Shown: positions 43,359-52,242 of the stretch, one piece after another | Layout: each line of letters begins with the position of its first letter | How positions within the stretch are numbered: position 1 is the stretch's first letter | Assembly: GCF_004519405.1 (NCBI RefSeq) | Contig: NZ_SGWI01000005.1 | Location: 1 to 64,000 of the forward strand | Length of the DNA: 64,000 nucleotides | Reading direction: 5' to 3' | From: Pseudomonas sp. BCA17 | GTDB lineage: Bacteria > Pseudomonadota > Gammaproteobacteria > Pseudomonadales > Pseudomonadaceae | Made by a program: the position numbers and the translations under genes | The notes under the pieces: model-generated | What the model was told of the DNA's origin: nothing | Database searches by the model: none | Seen by the model: only the letters and a program-made list of their open reading frames with translations

Positions 43359-46300
43359 TCAAGGCGCCGGTATCAGATGGATCTCGTATTTGAGCGCTTC
43401 GATCAGCTGGCTTTGATAGACAAAGCGTTTGTCGCGAATCCGCTCCCATCGGTCAATGAAGAACTGGCCGTTGTCATCGATCTGAATCGGCGTGACCACG
43501 ATTTCGCCACTGTTGGAGTGGTGCACCAGGTTGGTCTCATCGGCTGTCGGCCGTTCGATGATGAAGTGGCCTTTGATGCGCAGCCGTTCTCGGCTCGGCG
43601 GCGCGGGAGGTCGTACGGATTGCCGGCCGGCGATACCGACCTCCAGGGTGAAGTCGCTGTGCAAGGCCAATGAGCTGGACTCGTCCACGACCCAGCCGCC
43701 CTGTCGCAAGGTGCGTGCAGTGCCGGCGGCGGCATCGCGCACATGCAGGCTCACGGCATCCTGCAACTGGGCAATACCGGGTACCAACAGGTTCATATCG
43801 GTGTGCCCGCTCCCCATGAACGCCACCCACTTATGGGGCCCGAATGCCGCCTGGTCGGCCTTGATCACTTCGTTGGCAAAATAACTGAACAGCGTGTTGC
43901 GCGGGCTTGCGCCCCTGGCCCCTTTGGTGTGGTAGCTGGCGAGGCAATCCAGAGCGCGCACGCGCAAACCGTATTTGTTGGCGGCCTTGATTACGTTGGT
44001 ATAAGTGTTCGGCCCGGTATACATCAGCATATGGCCTTGATCCTGGGCATTCAGGTAGGCCTGCAAGCCGCTGGGCATTTTCAACGTGTCGTGCAGGATA
44101 TCCAGTTCATGCTGATGCAGATCGGTGAGCAGGTGCTCGACGTAGAGCGTTTTTACCCCCTGTTTCTTCAACAGCTTCATGTGCTTGATCAGGAACTCTT
44201 TGCTCGACTGCGCGGCATGCGCCTCACCGAGGACGAGCCCGAGTTTTTGTTGAAAGAGGCGCTTGATCAGGTCCTCTTCGTGCGTGAGGTCGGCAAGGTA
44301 ATCCAGCGCACCGCGTCGTGGCGCCGTGTAACCGGCAAAAAAGGCTTCGGCGCGTTCGGTCAAACGCTGGCGGATACGGATGAACTCAGCGAACGTGGCC
44401 TGGCGGGGGTCGCCTTGAGCCAATGCGTATCGTGTATCCAGGCCGCGATGAGACGCCGCCAATTGCCCTGCCTGTTTCTTCATGGCAGGGGGCATATCGA
44501 ACTCGCTGAAGTGCACCGTGCCGGTCGCAGCAGCAGGGGCCTGCGCGATGCCCGGTTGGTTGCGCAGGTGAAGGTTCGTCGACTGCGACACTGTGAAATG
44601 CCCCCTGGACTGCTCCGCAGGCTGAGTATCGATCCAGACGCCTGTGGGCTCGCCAGGCGCGACGTCTTTGATGCGCAGTGCCAAGGTGTTTTGCAGGTCG
44701 GCCAGGCCGGTCGTCAGTGCGTGGCTGCCGATGCGATCCTGCTCTGCCAGGGCGATCCAGCCTTCGTCGGGGTGCTTCCTGACGTTGCGCGCAATCGCCT
44801 GGTGCGAATAGAAATTGCGCAGCCGGCTTGAGCGGGGGATAAACCGTTCACCGTCGCCAAGGGCCAATACATGCTCCATGTGGTAGGAACTCGACGCGTC
44901 CAGCCCGTCGATGAGCACGTTGTGCTTGTGCGCCTCAAGCACCAATTTGCGGAAGCTGAAAGGTGCATCGGCAGCGAAGCCGAGGGAGTGATCGACCCGG
45001 GCGAGATGCTCGGTGACGCGTTCAAGTGCCACCGCGACATTGCCTTCGACTTCGCGGTTGAGGACCTTCAGCTTGCTGCGAAACACGTCAACCGGCAGGT
45101 TCTCGATGTACAGCCGCTTGAGCCCCTGCTCGGCCAGGGACTGCATGTTTTCGATCAGCAATTGTTTGCTGGCGATGGACGCGTTAGGGGCTCCGATCAG
45201 CAACTGTTTGCCCGGCGAGAACAGGCGCTTGAACAGCTCGGCGTGCGGAGTATCTGCGGCCAACTGGGGCACTTGTGGCTTGATGGGGTGTACGGGGGGG
45301 TTAAGGAAAAAAGCCTCGGCATCTTGGGTCAGTTGCTCGATCTGGCCAACGTAGGCATTGCGCAGCGGCAGCAACTGGTTGTAGGCGTGGTGCTGCGTGG
45401 CGCCGATGAAGTCATCACTCCAGTTCTGGGTAATCCGGGTTTTGAAACCTTCATCGAGCACGGCCCGGAAATATTTACCTTCTGCGGGCGAAATCTCGTA
45501 TTTCGCCAAGGCGTCGTCGTCGACCTCCTCGGGCAGCCGCTCATACTTCTTGCGTCCGCCACCGGCCACGCCGGAGCGCACCCAGCGGCCCTCATTATCC
45601 TGATTGACCAAACGTGCGGTCGAGCGCATCTGTCCGGAAGCCGGGTCCTGGCGATAGAGCAGGTGGCGGCCCAGGGCATCCGGGGTGGGCTTGACCCAAA
45701 AGGGCTGTCCATCGAACAGCACGGGTTGCATGCCTGGCGCAGTGGCCGGTTCGAGTTGTTTGAGCCGTGTGCTGTCAGCCGCCTGTTTGCCGGTTTTGAA
45801 TGTCGGACGCAGTGTGTTGACCGGGCCTTTTAAAGCGGGTCGAAAATCGAACAGCAGCGCACCGCCGAGGTTGGCCAGGTACCCGATGTAATGCTGCAAC
45901 GCGCCGTCGCGGTCACCCTGGTGCCACGCGTTGAACGCGAGCATCGCGTCCTTGAACGCGAGCAACCCGCCCAGGGTCAGGCTGAGAGCCGGAAAGGGAA
46001 TGGTCGCGATGGCGGTGACCCATTCGACACAGGTCCAGACAATGCCCATGATCATCTGCGTACGGTTCACAGTGGTGGCGTGGACGTCGTCGATCCGGCG
46101 CTGCAGTACCATGTTGTAGAACTCGTGTCGCAGGTCGATCAAGGGCGTGACGCGTTCGATGCTGTCGTAATGGGGGCGGCTCGGGCTGGTGCGGTTGATG
46201 TCGGCGGGCAGGCCGTCCTTGGCGGTTTCGAGCAAGCTCCGGACACGTGCCTGGGACTGCTGCGCGGTGCGGGTACAGAAATATTCCACGGCACCATCGA

Positions 46301-49055
46301 GGGTCTTGAGCACGTAGTTGAACAGTTTCGCCTCGCGAAAACCGATGCCATCCGGTGCATTCGGGGTGTACAGCAGCACCGGATTATCCGCGTGGCTGAA
46401 CAGGTAAACGCCCATTGCCCAACTGCCGTCGATAAACAGGCGATGGACTTTGTAAGTGTTGCGCTGGGTCGCCGCGCTCTGGTCCAGGCTGGTGATGGCC
46501 TGGGTCAACCAGGTCAGATCGACACTGGCGATATGCCCCTCGAGACGCGATTGCAGGGCGGCACCCTGCATTTGCAACTGGGTGATCTTCAGCGTGGCAT
46601 TGCGTCGGGCGGCATAGCCCGGGCTGTCGGCGGCCTGCAATCGCTGGCGCACCAAGTCGGTGTAGCGCTTGCCGATCCACACGCCTCTTACAGCGGCGGC
46701 GACGTTCTGCGGGGTCAGTGCGCTCAGGTCGATGCCGGACGGACCGAGAAATGTCGCCGAGCTGGAAAAGTCTTCATTGATAAACCCCACGTTTTCCGCA
46801 TACCCGTCGCGATACAGCTCGGTGTAGGACACGGGTTTGGGCCCATGCCCCAGCAGCGGTTTGGGGGGGTAGGCGAAAACCAGGTCCGGGTCGACCTGGT
46901 TGTGCGTCCGGCCCAGCAGCGTGTTGAGGCTGAGGCTGGCCTGCTCATGCGAATAGGCGGAAAAGCTGGGGAAGTTAGCCTCCGCATCCGGCCTGGCGTT
47001 ATAGGTGCGCAAGGCGCCTTCGGCATCTTCGGCGAGGCTTGTCAGGCGGGTACGCTCAGCTTGAGAGGCGGAGCGCAGCCAGAGCGGGCTGCTGTATTCG
47101 TAGTCGTCGATCAATTGCGCCATCAGGTGTTTGACCATGGCATCCAGGCAGGCGTCGTGCGTGCTCGGCGTCCCGAAGGTGACTTCCTCATGCTCCATGG
47201 CATCGGGTCGCAAGCCCAGGTTACTGGCCACGATGCGCATGGTCGGGCGAAAGCGCTGCGGCACTTGCTCCAGCAGGTACTCGGCCATGGTTTCCCCCGT
47301 GTGCCGGGCAGTGTCAGCCGTCCAGGCGAGAATGTGCGTCTGGCATTCGCGCAGGCTGTTGAAGCCGATAAACATCTGCTGCCTTGGCGAGTCGGGTGTG
47401 CACAGCAGCAGGCGTTTGATTTGCCCGTTGGCGTCGTTCTCGCGCAGCAGCCACAGGTCCTTGAGTTGCGCGCCATGCAGCAGCACGGTCTGCGCGCGCA
47501 GCGTCGAGCCGGGCGTACCGCGCAATTGTTCGAACAGTTGATAGTCGGCTGTGTTCAGGTGGCCCTGCAGGTTGGCGGTGTAGGCCAACAGGGCCAGGCG
47601 TCGATCAAGCATGGCTTTGGTCGCCTGGCGGATTTCGGGCGTCGCCATGGCTTTTTTCTGCCGGTCGGCAAAGTCCAGGCGTGGGTCCAGCGGTTCCAAC
47701 AAGTCGAGCAGGGTGTGTGGTGTGAGGTGCGCATGGCTGCCTTGCAACGCCGCGCCGGCGTAGCTCAGGGTGGTGTGCTTGAGAAAGGCCGAACCGGGTA
47801 GCCGGTCTTCGCTGTGCAAACCTGCGAGGGCGATATCCACCAGGCTGCGCTCTTGCAGATAGTGGCCCACCTCCGCCACTTCGCGGCGGGTGGTGACGAG
47901 CAACTGCTGCGGGTCGAGGTCGTGGATCTCCAACTGATCGGCCAATTGTTCGAGCAACTGGTAATGGGCCAGGGCGCCTGGGGTTATCCAAGGGCCGAAC
48001 AGCTCCAGGCATGTCTGCCGGGCCTGGTTGTAGTGGACGATGCAGTCCGCCAGGTGTTTTTGCTTCGCGTCACCGGCGTTGCGGTACCAGTCGGGCAAAC
48101 TTTTATGCAGGGCTCGCTCAAGCAGGCGCTGGCGTCGTACTGCCAGGCGCGGGGACAGGTCGGGCAGGGCGGCGCGGACTGCCGCGTCCAGCTCCTGGAT
48201 CAATTGTGCGCTGTTCTGTTGTGGGTTGTTGGCCAGGCTCAGCGCGAGGTCGACGTCCAGACGACGTTTATCGAGCAGCGCCTGGTAGCAGTGTTCGAAC
48301 ACCAGCGTGTCGTCGATCGGCCGCAGTTCCAGCGGCCAGATGCCGGTGACGTCGAGGTGTTGATAGCGCACGGGCAGGTGCTGGGTGATTTCACCACGCT
48401 CGGCCACGTTCTCTTTCAGGCTCTGGTCGAGTTCGCGCAGTGAGTCGAACCCGTAGAGACCCGCCGACGGTGTAAAGAGCAGCACCGGGCCGACGGTTGC
48501 CTCGGTGGTCAGGCTATCGCCCAGCGGGCTCGGCTGGCGCGTCAACACAAATGCGCCGGCGAACTCGACGCTCTGATCCTGGTAGGTGAACGTCAACGCA
48601 TAAATCCCTGGGCGCATCGACGGCACGCGTGAGCAGTCCTCAAGCATGCGTTGGTCGACGGGGTTCAGCAGATGATCCTTGATATTGAGGCTGGCCTCCC
48701 GCTCCAGCGCCGTGCTGCCGGCGGCGTAGCGCATAAAAGTCTGGCGACCCTGGCCGGTGATGGCGCTGGTTTCATCGAGGTCTTGCAGCTGCCCATTCAG
48801 TGTGGCTCGCAAACGGGCCAACAGCGCCTTGCCTTCGATGTGGGTGAGATCGGCCTGGGCCAGCTCCTGGTAGAGGGCGCGCGCTTTGCTGAGGAACGTG
48901 TCGTTGGCCTGTTTGAGCGTGGCATTCAATTTTTCCAGGTCCGTCAGTTCCTGGGGCGGTGGGGCAGGCTGGTTGACCTGGCTGCGCAGGCTCGGATCAA
49001 TCTCGAGCAACTGCGCGTGCAGTTGCTCGACGTGGGATACAGAGGGTGTGCTCAT
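43359..49055 (-). CDS. Large dermonecrotic-toxin-like protein with tandem TIKI/EreA-like domains
   Basis: The 1898-residue protein starts MSTPSVSHVEQLHAQLLEID, eight bases after GGAG; a start at 49148 would add 31 residues. No signal peptide is seen. The N-terminal half has a motif of the form LLxTPxxxxxxF repeated near residues 188, 548 and 890, each followed by a helical segment ending in a basic-acidic patch (for example LLDKRRLDVDLAL), as in DUF6543/dermonecrotic toxin proteins of Pseudomonas. A hydrophobic stretch spans about 995-1068. Two TIKI/EreA/ChaN-like domains follow. The second keeps GEAH (1610-1613) and GSGH (His 1751). In the first the equivalents are GAPN (1288-1291) and a stretch without the His. 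No papain-like or PMT C3 deamidase triad is evident. Pasteurella multocida toxin C2 is said to share this fold. Target and secretion route are unknown. Confidence 0.75.
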   Translation of the reverse strand: MSTPSVSHVEQLHAQLLEIDPSLRSQVNQPAPPPQELTDLEKLNATLKQANDTFLSKARALYQELAQADLTHIEGKALLARLRATLNGQLQDLDETSAITGQGRQTFMRYAAGSTALEREASLNIKDHLLNPVDQRMLEDCSRVPSMRPGIYALTFTYQDQSVEFAGAFVLTRQPSPLGDSLTTEATVGPVLLFTPSAGLYGFDSLRELDQSLKENVAERGEITQHLPVRYQHLDVTGIWPLELRPIDDTLVFEHCYQALLDKRRLDVDLALSLANNPQQNSAQLIQELDAAVRAALPDLSPRLAVRRQRLLERALHKSLPDWYRNAGDAKQKHLADCIVHYNQARQTCLELFGPWITPGALAHYQLLEQLADQLEIHDLDPQQLLVTTRREVAEVGHYLQERSLVDIALAGLHSEDRLPGSAFLKHTTLSYAGAALQGSHAHLTPHTLLDLLEPLDPRLDFADRQKKAMATPEIRQATKAMLDRRLALLAYTANLQGHLNTADYQLFEQLRGTPGSTLRAQTVLLHGAQLKDLWLLRENDANGQIKRLLLCTPDSPRQQMFIGFNSLRECQTHILAWTADTARHTGETMAEYLLEQVPQRFRPTMRIVASNLGLRPDAMEHEEVTFGTPSTHDACLDAMVKHLMAQLIDDYEYSSPLWLRSASQAERTRLTSLAEDAEGALRTYNARPDAEANFPSFSAYSHEQASLSLNTLLGRTHNQVDPDLVFAYPPKPLLGHGPKPVSYTELYRDGYAENVGFINEDFSSSATFLGPSGIDLSALTPQNVAAAVRGVWIGKRYTDLVRQRLQAADSPGYAARRNATLKITQLQMQGAALQSRLEGHIASVDLTWLTQAITSLDQSAATQRNTYKVHRLFIDGSWAMGVYLFSHADNPVLLYTPNAPDGIGFREAKLFNYVLKTLDGAVEYFCTRTAQQSQARVRSLLETAKDGLPADINRTSPSRPHYDSIERVTPLIDLRHEFYNMVLQRRIDDVHATTVNRTQMIMGIVWTCVEWVTAIATIPFPALSLTLGGLLAFKDAMLAFNAWHQGDRDGALQHYIGYLANLGGALLFDFRPALKGPVNTLRPTFKTGKQAADSTRLKQLEPATAPGMQPVLFDGQPFWVKPTPDALGRHLLYRQDPASGQMRSTARLVNQDNEGRWVRSGVAGGGRKKYERLPEEVDDDALAKYEISPAEGKYFRAVLDEGFKTRITQNWSDDFIGATQHHAYNQLLPLRNAYVGQIEQLTQDAEAFFLNPPVHPIKPQVPQLAADTPHAELFKRLFSPGKQLLIGAPNASIASKQLLIENMQSLAEQGLKRLYIENLPVDVFRSKLKVLNREVEGNVAVALERVTEHLARVDHSLGFAADAPFSFRKLVLEAHKHNVLIDGLDASSSYHMEHVLALGDGERFIPRSSRLRNFYSHQAIARNVRKHPDEGWIALAEQDRIGSHALTTGLADLQNTLALRIKDVAPGEPTGVWIDTQPAEQSRGHFTVSQSTNLHLRNQPGIAQAPAAATGTVHFSEFDMPPAMKKQAGQLAASHRGLDTRYALAQGDPRQATFAEFIRIRQRLTERAEAFFAGYTAPRRGALDYLADLTHEEDLIKRLFQQKLGLVLGEAHAAQSSKEFLIKHMKLLKKQGVKTLYVEHLLTDLHQHELDILHDTLKMPSGLQAYLNAQDQGHMLMYTGPNTYTNVIKAANKYGLRVRALDCLASYHTKGARGASPRNTLFSYFANEVIKADQAAFGPHKWVAFMGSGHTDMNLLVPGIAQLQDAVSLHVRDAAAGTARTLRQGGWVVDESSSLALHSDFTLEVGIAGRQSVRPPAPPSRERLRIKGHFIIERPTADETNLVHHSNSGEIVVTPIQIDDNGQFFIDRWERIRDKRFVYQSQLIEALKYEIHLIPAP

Positions 49056-49242
49056 GACACCGTCTCCAATGCGATGGAAGGGACCCTCAGCATGGGACGC
49101 CGGCTTGGAGCGCCGGCGGTAGATAGGTACGTGCGCAGGGCTCATCACAGACCGCGCATGTGTGCTAGTCTGCTGGCCCTTTTAGTTCTGGGCGGCGCGG
49201 AAAACGGCGTTTTCCTGTGCGGCCCAACAGCGGAGCCTCTTC

Positions 49243-49860
49243 ATGTCCGAAGTTAATCTGTCCACCGACGAAACCCGCGTCAGCTACGGTATCGGCCGTC
49301 AGTTGGGCGACCAACTGCGCGACAACCCACCACCGGGCGTGAGCCTGGACGCGATCCTGGCCGGCCTGACCGACGCCTTCGCGGGTAAGCCAAGCCGTGT
49401 TGACCAAGAGCAAATGGCTGCAAGCTTCAAAGTCATCCGCGAGATCATGCAAGCCGAGGCCGCTGCCAAAGCTGAAGCCGCCGCGGGTGCCGGCCTGGCG
49501 TTCCTGGCTGAAAACGCCAAGCGTGATGGCATCACCACCCTCGCTTCCGGCCTGCAATTTGAAGTACTGACCGCCGGTACAGGCGCCAAGCCGACCCGTG
49601 AAGATCAAGTACGTACCCACTACCACGGCACCCTGATCGACGGCACTGTGTTCGACAGTTCCTACGAGCGCGGTCAGCCCGCTGAATTCCCGGTGGGTGG
49701 CGTGATCGCCGGCTGGACCGAGGCTCTGCAACTGATGAATGCCGGCAGCAAATGGCGCCTGTACGTGCCGAGCGAACTGGCTTACGGCGCTCAAGGCGTT
49801 GGCAGCATTCCACCGCACAGCGTTCTGGTGTTCGACGTCGAGTTGCTCGACGTTCTGTAA
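49243..49860 (+). CDS. fklB: FKBP-type peptidyl-prolyl cis-trans isomerase
   Basis: The 205-residue protein has an N-terminal helical dimerisation segment (to about residue 95) and a C-terminal FKBP domain (VRTHYHGTLIDGTVFDSSYE, GVIAGWTEALQLM, YVPSELAYG, HSVLVFDVELLDV). It has no signal peptide, so it is cytoplasmic, as FklB-type proteins are. It catalyses prolyl isomerisation in protein folding. The same gene precedes the ispB-rplU region in PAO1 (PA4572 as I recall). It is divergent from the large toxin-like gene. Confidence 0.94.
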   Translation: MSEVNLSTDETRVSYGIGRQLGDQLRDNPPPGVSLDAILAGLTDAFAGKPSRVDQEQMAASFKVIREIMQAEAAAKAEAAAGAGLAFLAENAKRDGITTLASGLQFEVLTAGTGAKPTREDQVRTHYHGTLIDGTVFDSSYERGQPAEFPVGGVIAGWTEALQLMNAGSKWRLYVPSELAYGAQGVGSIPPHSVLVFDVELLDVL

Positions 49861-49872
49861 GACCTGCCGATT

Positions 49873-49909
49873 ACCTGTGGGAACGAGCCTGCTCGCTCCC
49901 ACAGTGTTT
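49873..49909 (+). terminator. REP-like hairpin after fklB
   Basis: CTGTGGGAACGAGC / GCTCGCTCCCACAG form an imperfect stem followed by TGTTTTGC. It lies between convergent genes and serves as a likely terminator made from a REP unit. Confidence 0.7.
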
Positions 49910-49920
49910 TGCGGGGTTGT

Positions 49921-50178
49921 TCATGGGTGGAACTTGCCATTGAGCTCCGTCGCCGGGCGCAACGCTCGGGCATAGCAGAACAAAAACAGGTTTCTCACCA
50001 CCTCTTTCAGCACGCCGGGCTCACTTGAACTCAAGCCGTTGACGTCCAGGTCGCCCTGATCCTGCAGTTCATTCAGTGCTTCTTCTTCCAGTACCGCGCA
50101 AACCTCACCGGTTTCCCGATGCAGAATCCGCAGGTAGGGGTGTGGGCGGTCCAGCCATGCATCGATCAAATAAGTCAT
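49921..50178 (-). CDS. Small iron-regulated-type protein (PA4570-like position)
   Basis: The 85-residue protein (MTYLIDAWLDRPHPYLRILH) is acidic with no known domain that I can name. The ATG at 50178 is seven bases after AAGGAG; the ATG at 50184 is too close. A strong Fur-type box lies at 50202-50220, directly upstream, so iron limitation should induce it. In gene order it corresponds to PA4570 of PAO1, which I remember as an iron-starvation-induced hypothetical gene; the cytochrome c gene next to it in PAO1 is absent here. Confidence 0.8.
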   Translation of the reverse strand: MTYLIDAWLDRPHPYLRILHRETGEVCAVLEEEALNELQDQGDLDVNGLSSSEPGVLKEVVRNLFLFCYARALRPATELNGKFHP

Positions 50179-50201
50179 GTTCATTCTCCTTGATGGGTTT
50201 C

Positions 50202-50220
50202 AATGAGAATAATTCTTATT
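50202..50220. promoter_or_regulatory. Fur box
   Basis: AATGAGAATAATTCTTATT is a 19-bp near-palindrome (one mismatched arm pair around the central base) of the AATGAGAATNATTCTCATT type. It lies 24 bases before the start of the small gene, where Fur would block transcription when iron is plentiful. Confidence 0.8.
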
Positions 50221-50337
50221 CGTGGAATAGCAAGTGCCTATTGGCGGTTTTCTGGGTTTTCTGGGTGACTGTTGCGTTCAGTCAACGGAGAGGGCGAAAC
50301 GCCATCCCGCGGCGGGCGCGGGATGGAGGCAGCAGGT

Positions 50338-50679
50338 TCAGACCTTGCGGACGAACTCGGACTTGAGTTTCATCGGGCCGATGCCGTCGATCTTGCAGTC
50401 GATATCGTGGTCGCCATCGCACAGGCGGATGTTCTTGACCTTGGTGCCGACCTTGACGACCAGGGACGTGCCCTTGACCTTGAGGTCCTTGATCACGGTG
50501 ATGGTATCTCCGTCTTGCAGGACGTTGCCCACAGAGTCCTTTTTCACGGTTTCGTCGCTGGCTGCGTCGGCCTCGCCATCAGCGAACCATTCATGGGCGC
50601 ATTCCGGGCAGATCAGCTGGGCGCCGTCTTCGTAGGTGTATTCGGAATTGCATTTTGGGCAGGGTGGCAACGTGCTCAC
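50338..50679 (-). CDS. Zinc-ribbon PhnA/YjdM-family protein
   Basis: The 113-residue protein has an N-terminal zinc ribbon (CPKC near residues 8-11 and CPEC near 24-27) followed by the PhnA/YjdM beta domain (GNVLQDGDTITVIKDLKVKG). Despite the old PhnA name, a role in phosphonate breakdown is not established for this family. It stands alone between the small Fur-type gene and ispB. Confidence 0.88.
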   Translation of the reverse strand: MSTLPPCPKCNSEYTYEDGAQLICPECAHEWFADGEADAASDETVKKDSVGNVLQDGDTITVIKDLKVKGTSLVVKVGTKVKNIRLCDGDHDIDCKIDGIGPMKLKSEFVRKV

Positions 50680-50761
50680 TAAAGCTCCTTGAAAGTCAGG
50701 ATGGCTAAAAGTCGCACATTATATAGGGATTTTGGCTCTTGCAGGTTGTATGAAATCCAGA

Positions 50762-50855
50762 CGTGAGAAGGGCTTGCCCCCGATGACGGTGTGCCAGCCA
50801 GCAGATTCCGTGACTGATACTCCGCTATCGGGGGCAAGCCCCCGTTCACATTGGT
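50762..50855. repeat. REPIN between ispB and the zinc-ribbon gene
   Basis: Arms GAAGGGCTTGCCCCCGATGACGG and CCGCTATCGGGGGCAAGCCCCCGTTC enclose a short centre. It lies downstream of ispB and upstream of the zinc-ribbon gene on the same strand. Confidence 0.75.
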
Positions 50856-50874
50856 CTGTGTCTGCAGGTATGAC

Positions 50875-51843
50875 TTAGTGCGTACGCGCGACCGCGAATT
50901 CACTCAGTTCGACCAGGGCATCCCGGTATTCGCTGGCTGGCAGCGCTTCCAGGCACTGGATGGCGCGGGCCACGAAATCACGCGCCAGTTGCGCGGTGTA
51001 ATCCAGGGAACCGGAGGCTTCAACCGCTGCACGGATGGCTTCCAGGTCTTCGATCCCACCTTTCTGGATCGCCTTGCGCACCAGGGCCGCCTGTTCCGGC
51101 GTACCTTCACGCATGGTGTAGATCAGCGGCAAGGTGGGTTTACCTTCGGCCAGGTCGTCACCGACGTTCTTGCCCAGGGTTTCGGCGTCACCACGGTAGT
51201 CGAGCAGGTCATCCACCAGTTGGAACGCCACGCCCAGGTGGTCGCCGAAGGTACGCAGAGCTTCGGCTTGTTCGGCGGTCGCGCCACACAGGGCGGCTGC
51301 GCTATGGGTCGAGGCTTCGAAGAGCATCGCGGTTTTGCCGCGAATCACTTCCATGTAGGTTTCTTCGGTGGTGCTGGCGTCGCGGACCTTGGACAGTTGC
51401 AACACTTCGCCTTCGGCGATGATGCGGGTGGCCTGTGAAAGAATCTTCATCACTGGCATTGAGCCCAGCTCGACCATCATTTCGAACGAACGTGAATAAA
51501 GGAAATCGCCTACCAGTACGCTGGGGGCGTTGCCCCACATTGCATTGGCGGTCTCGCGACCACGACGCATGCCGGACATGTCGACTACGTCGTCGTGCAG
51601 CAGGGTGGCGGTGTGCAGGAATTCGATGGTGGCGGCCAGCAGGCGCAGGTCATCGCCTTGGCGGCCGAGGGCCTTGCCGCACAGCAACACTAATAAAGGA
51701 CGCAGGCGTTTACCGCCCGCCGACGTAATGTAGTCGCCAATTTTGGAGACCAGCGGCACTTTAGACGTCAGCTGCTGCTTGATGATGCCGTCGACGGCGC
51801 TAAAATCGTCCGCGACCGCGCGGTAGAAAGCTTGGGGTTGCAT
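50875..51843 (-). CDS. ispB: Octaprenyl (polyprenyl) diphosphate synthase
   Basis: IspB elongates the isoprenoid side chain of ubiquinone. The 322-residue trans-prenyltransferase shows both aspartate-rich motifs, LHDDVVDMSGMRRGR (about residues 81-95) and FQLVDDLLDYRGD (about 208-220). It is divergent from rplU with a 399-base gap, the same arrangement as PA4569/PA4568 in PAO1. Confidence 0.96.
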   Translation of the reverse strand: MQPQAFYRAVADDFSAVDGIIKQQLTSKVPLVSKIGDYITSAGGKRLRPLLVLLCGKALGRQGDDLRLLAATIEFLHTATLLHDDVVDMSGMRRGRETANAMWGNAPSVLVGDFLYSRSFEMMVELGSMPVMKILSQATRIIAEGEVLQLSKVRDASTTEETYMEVIRGKTAMLFEASTHSAAALCGATAEQAEALRTFGDHLGVAFQLVDDLLDYRGDAETLGKNVGDDLAEGKPTLPLIYTMREGTPEQAALVRKAIQKGGIEDLEAIRAAVEASGSLDYTAQLARDFVARAIQCLEALPASEYRDALVELSEFAVARTH

Positions 51844-52242
51844 CAGCGACAGTCGCTCCAGAAGGGTTGCGCGGCATGCTAGGACCCAGGCCCCCGGGTG
51901 TCAAGGCGCGCCCGGTCACCGTGAAAGCTGCTGCAGGCTGGGAACCTTCCGCTCTACGCGGGCAATCCTGGGTCAGAAACAGGCTCGGAATGTTCATTTA
52001 CAGCCGGTAAACTGCGCTGACTTGCCTGGTTTTCCCTTGTCTTTCCTTGGTTCGCTACGCTTTCAAGGCGACTGGCGGCCACTTGCAAGGCATCGAAGCC
52101 TTGCGTACAATCGCGCACCCTGAACTTCCTGGGCAGCACCTGCCTTACGCAATTGCATTCGGGACGTCCATCCCATGCAGCCATGCCAGCCAATACCTTT
52201 TCTTATAAAGCGCTGGGTGAGCAGGATTATCGGAGAAATACC
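51844..52242. promoter_or_regulatory. ispB-rplU divergent gap
   Basis: The gap carries no gene. TTGCAA (52083-52088) and TACAAT (52106-52111) with exact 17-base spacing form a strong sigma-70-type promoter for rplU, with an RNA leader of about 125 bases. I see no clear riboswitch, and the ispB promoter is not obvious. Confidence 0.6.
52083..52111 (+). promoter_or_regulatory. rplU promoter
   Basis: TTGCAA-N17-TACAAT matches the sigma-70 consensus at most positions and points toward rplU. Confidence 0.7.

Noticed and set aside
45891..47801. 636-residue open frame on the plus strand inside the toxin-like gene
   Set aside because: It is antisense to a frame with internal repeats and domain motifs, and has low-complexity Gln, Gly and Val-rich content without motifs or a ribosome binding site.
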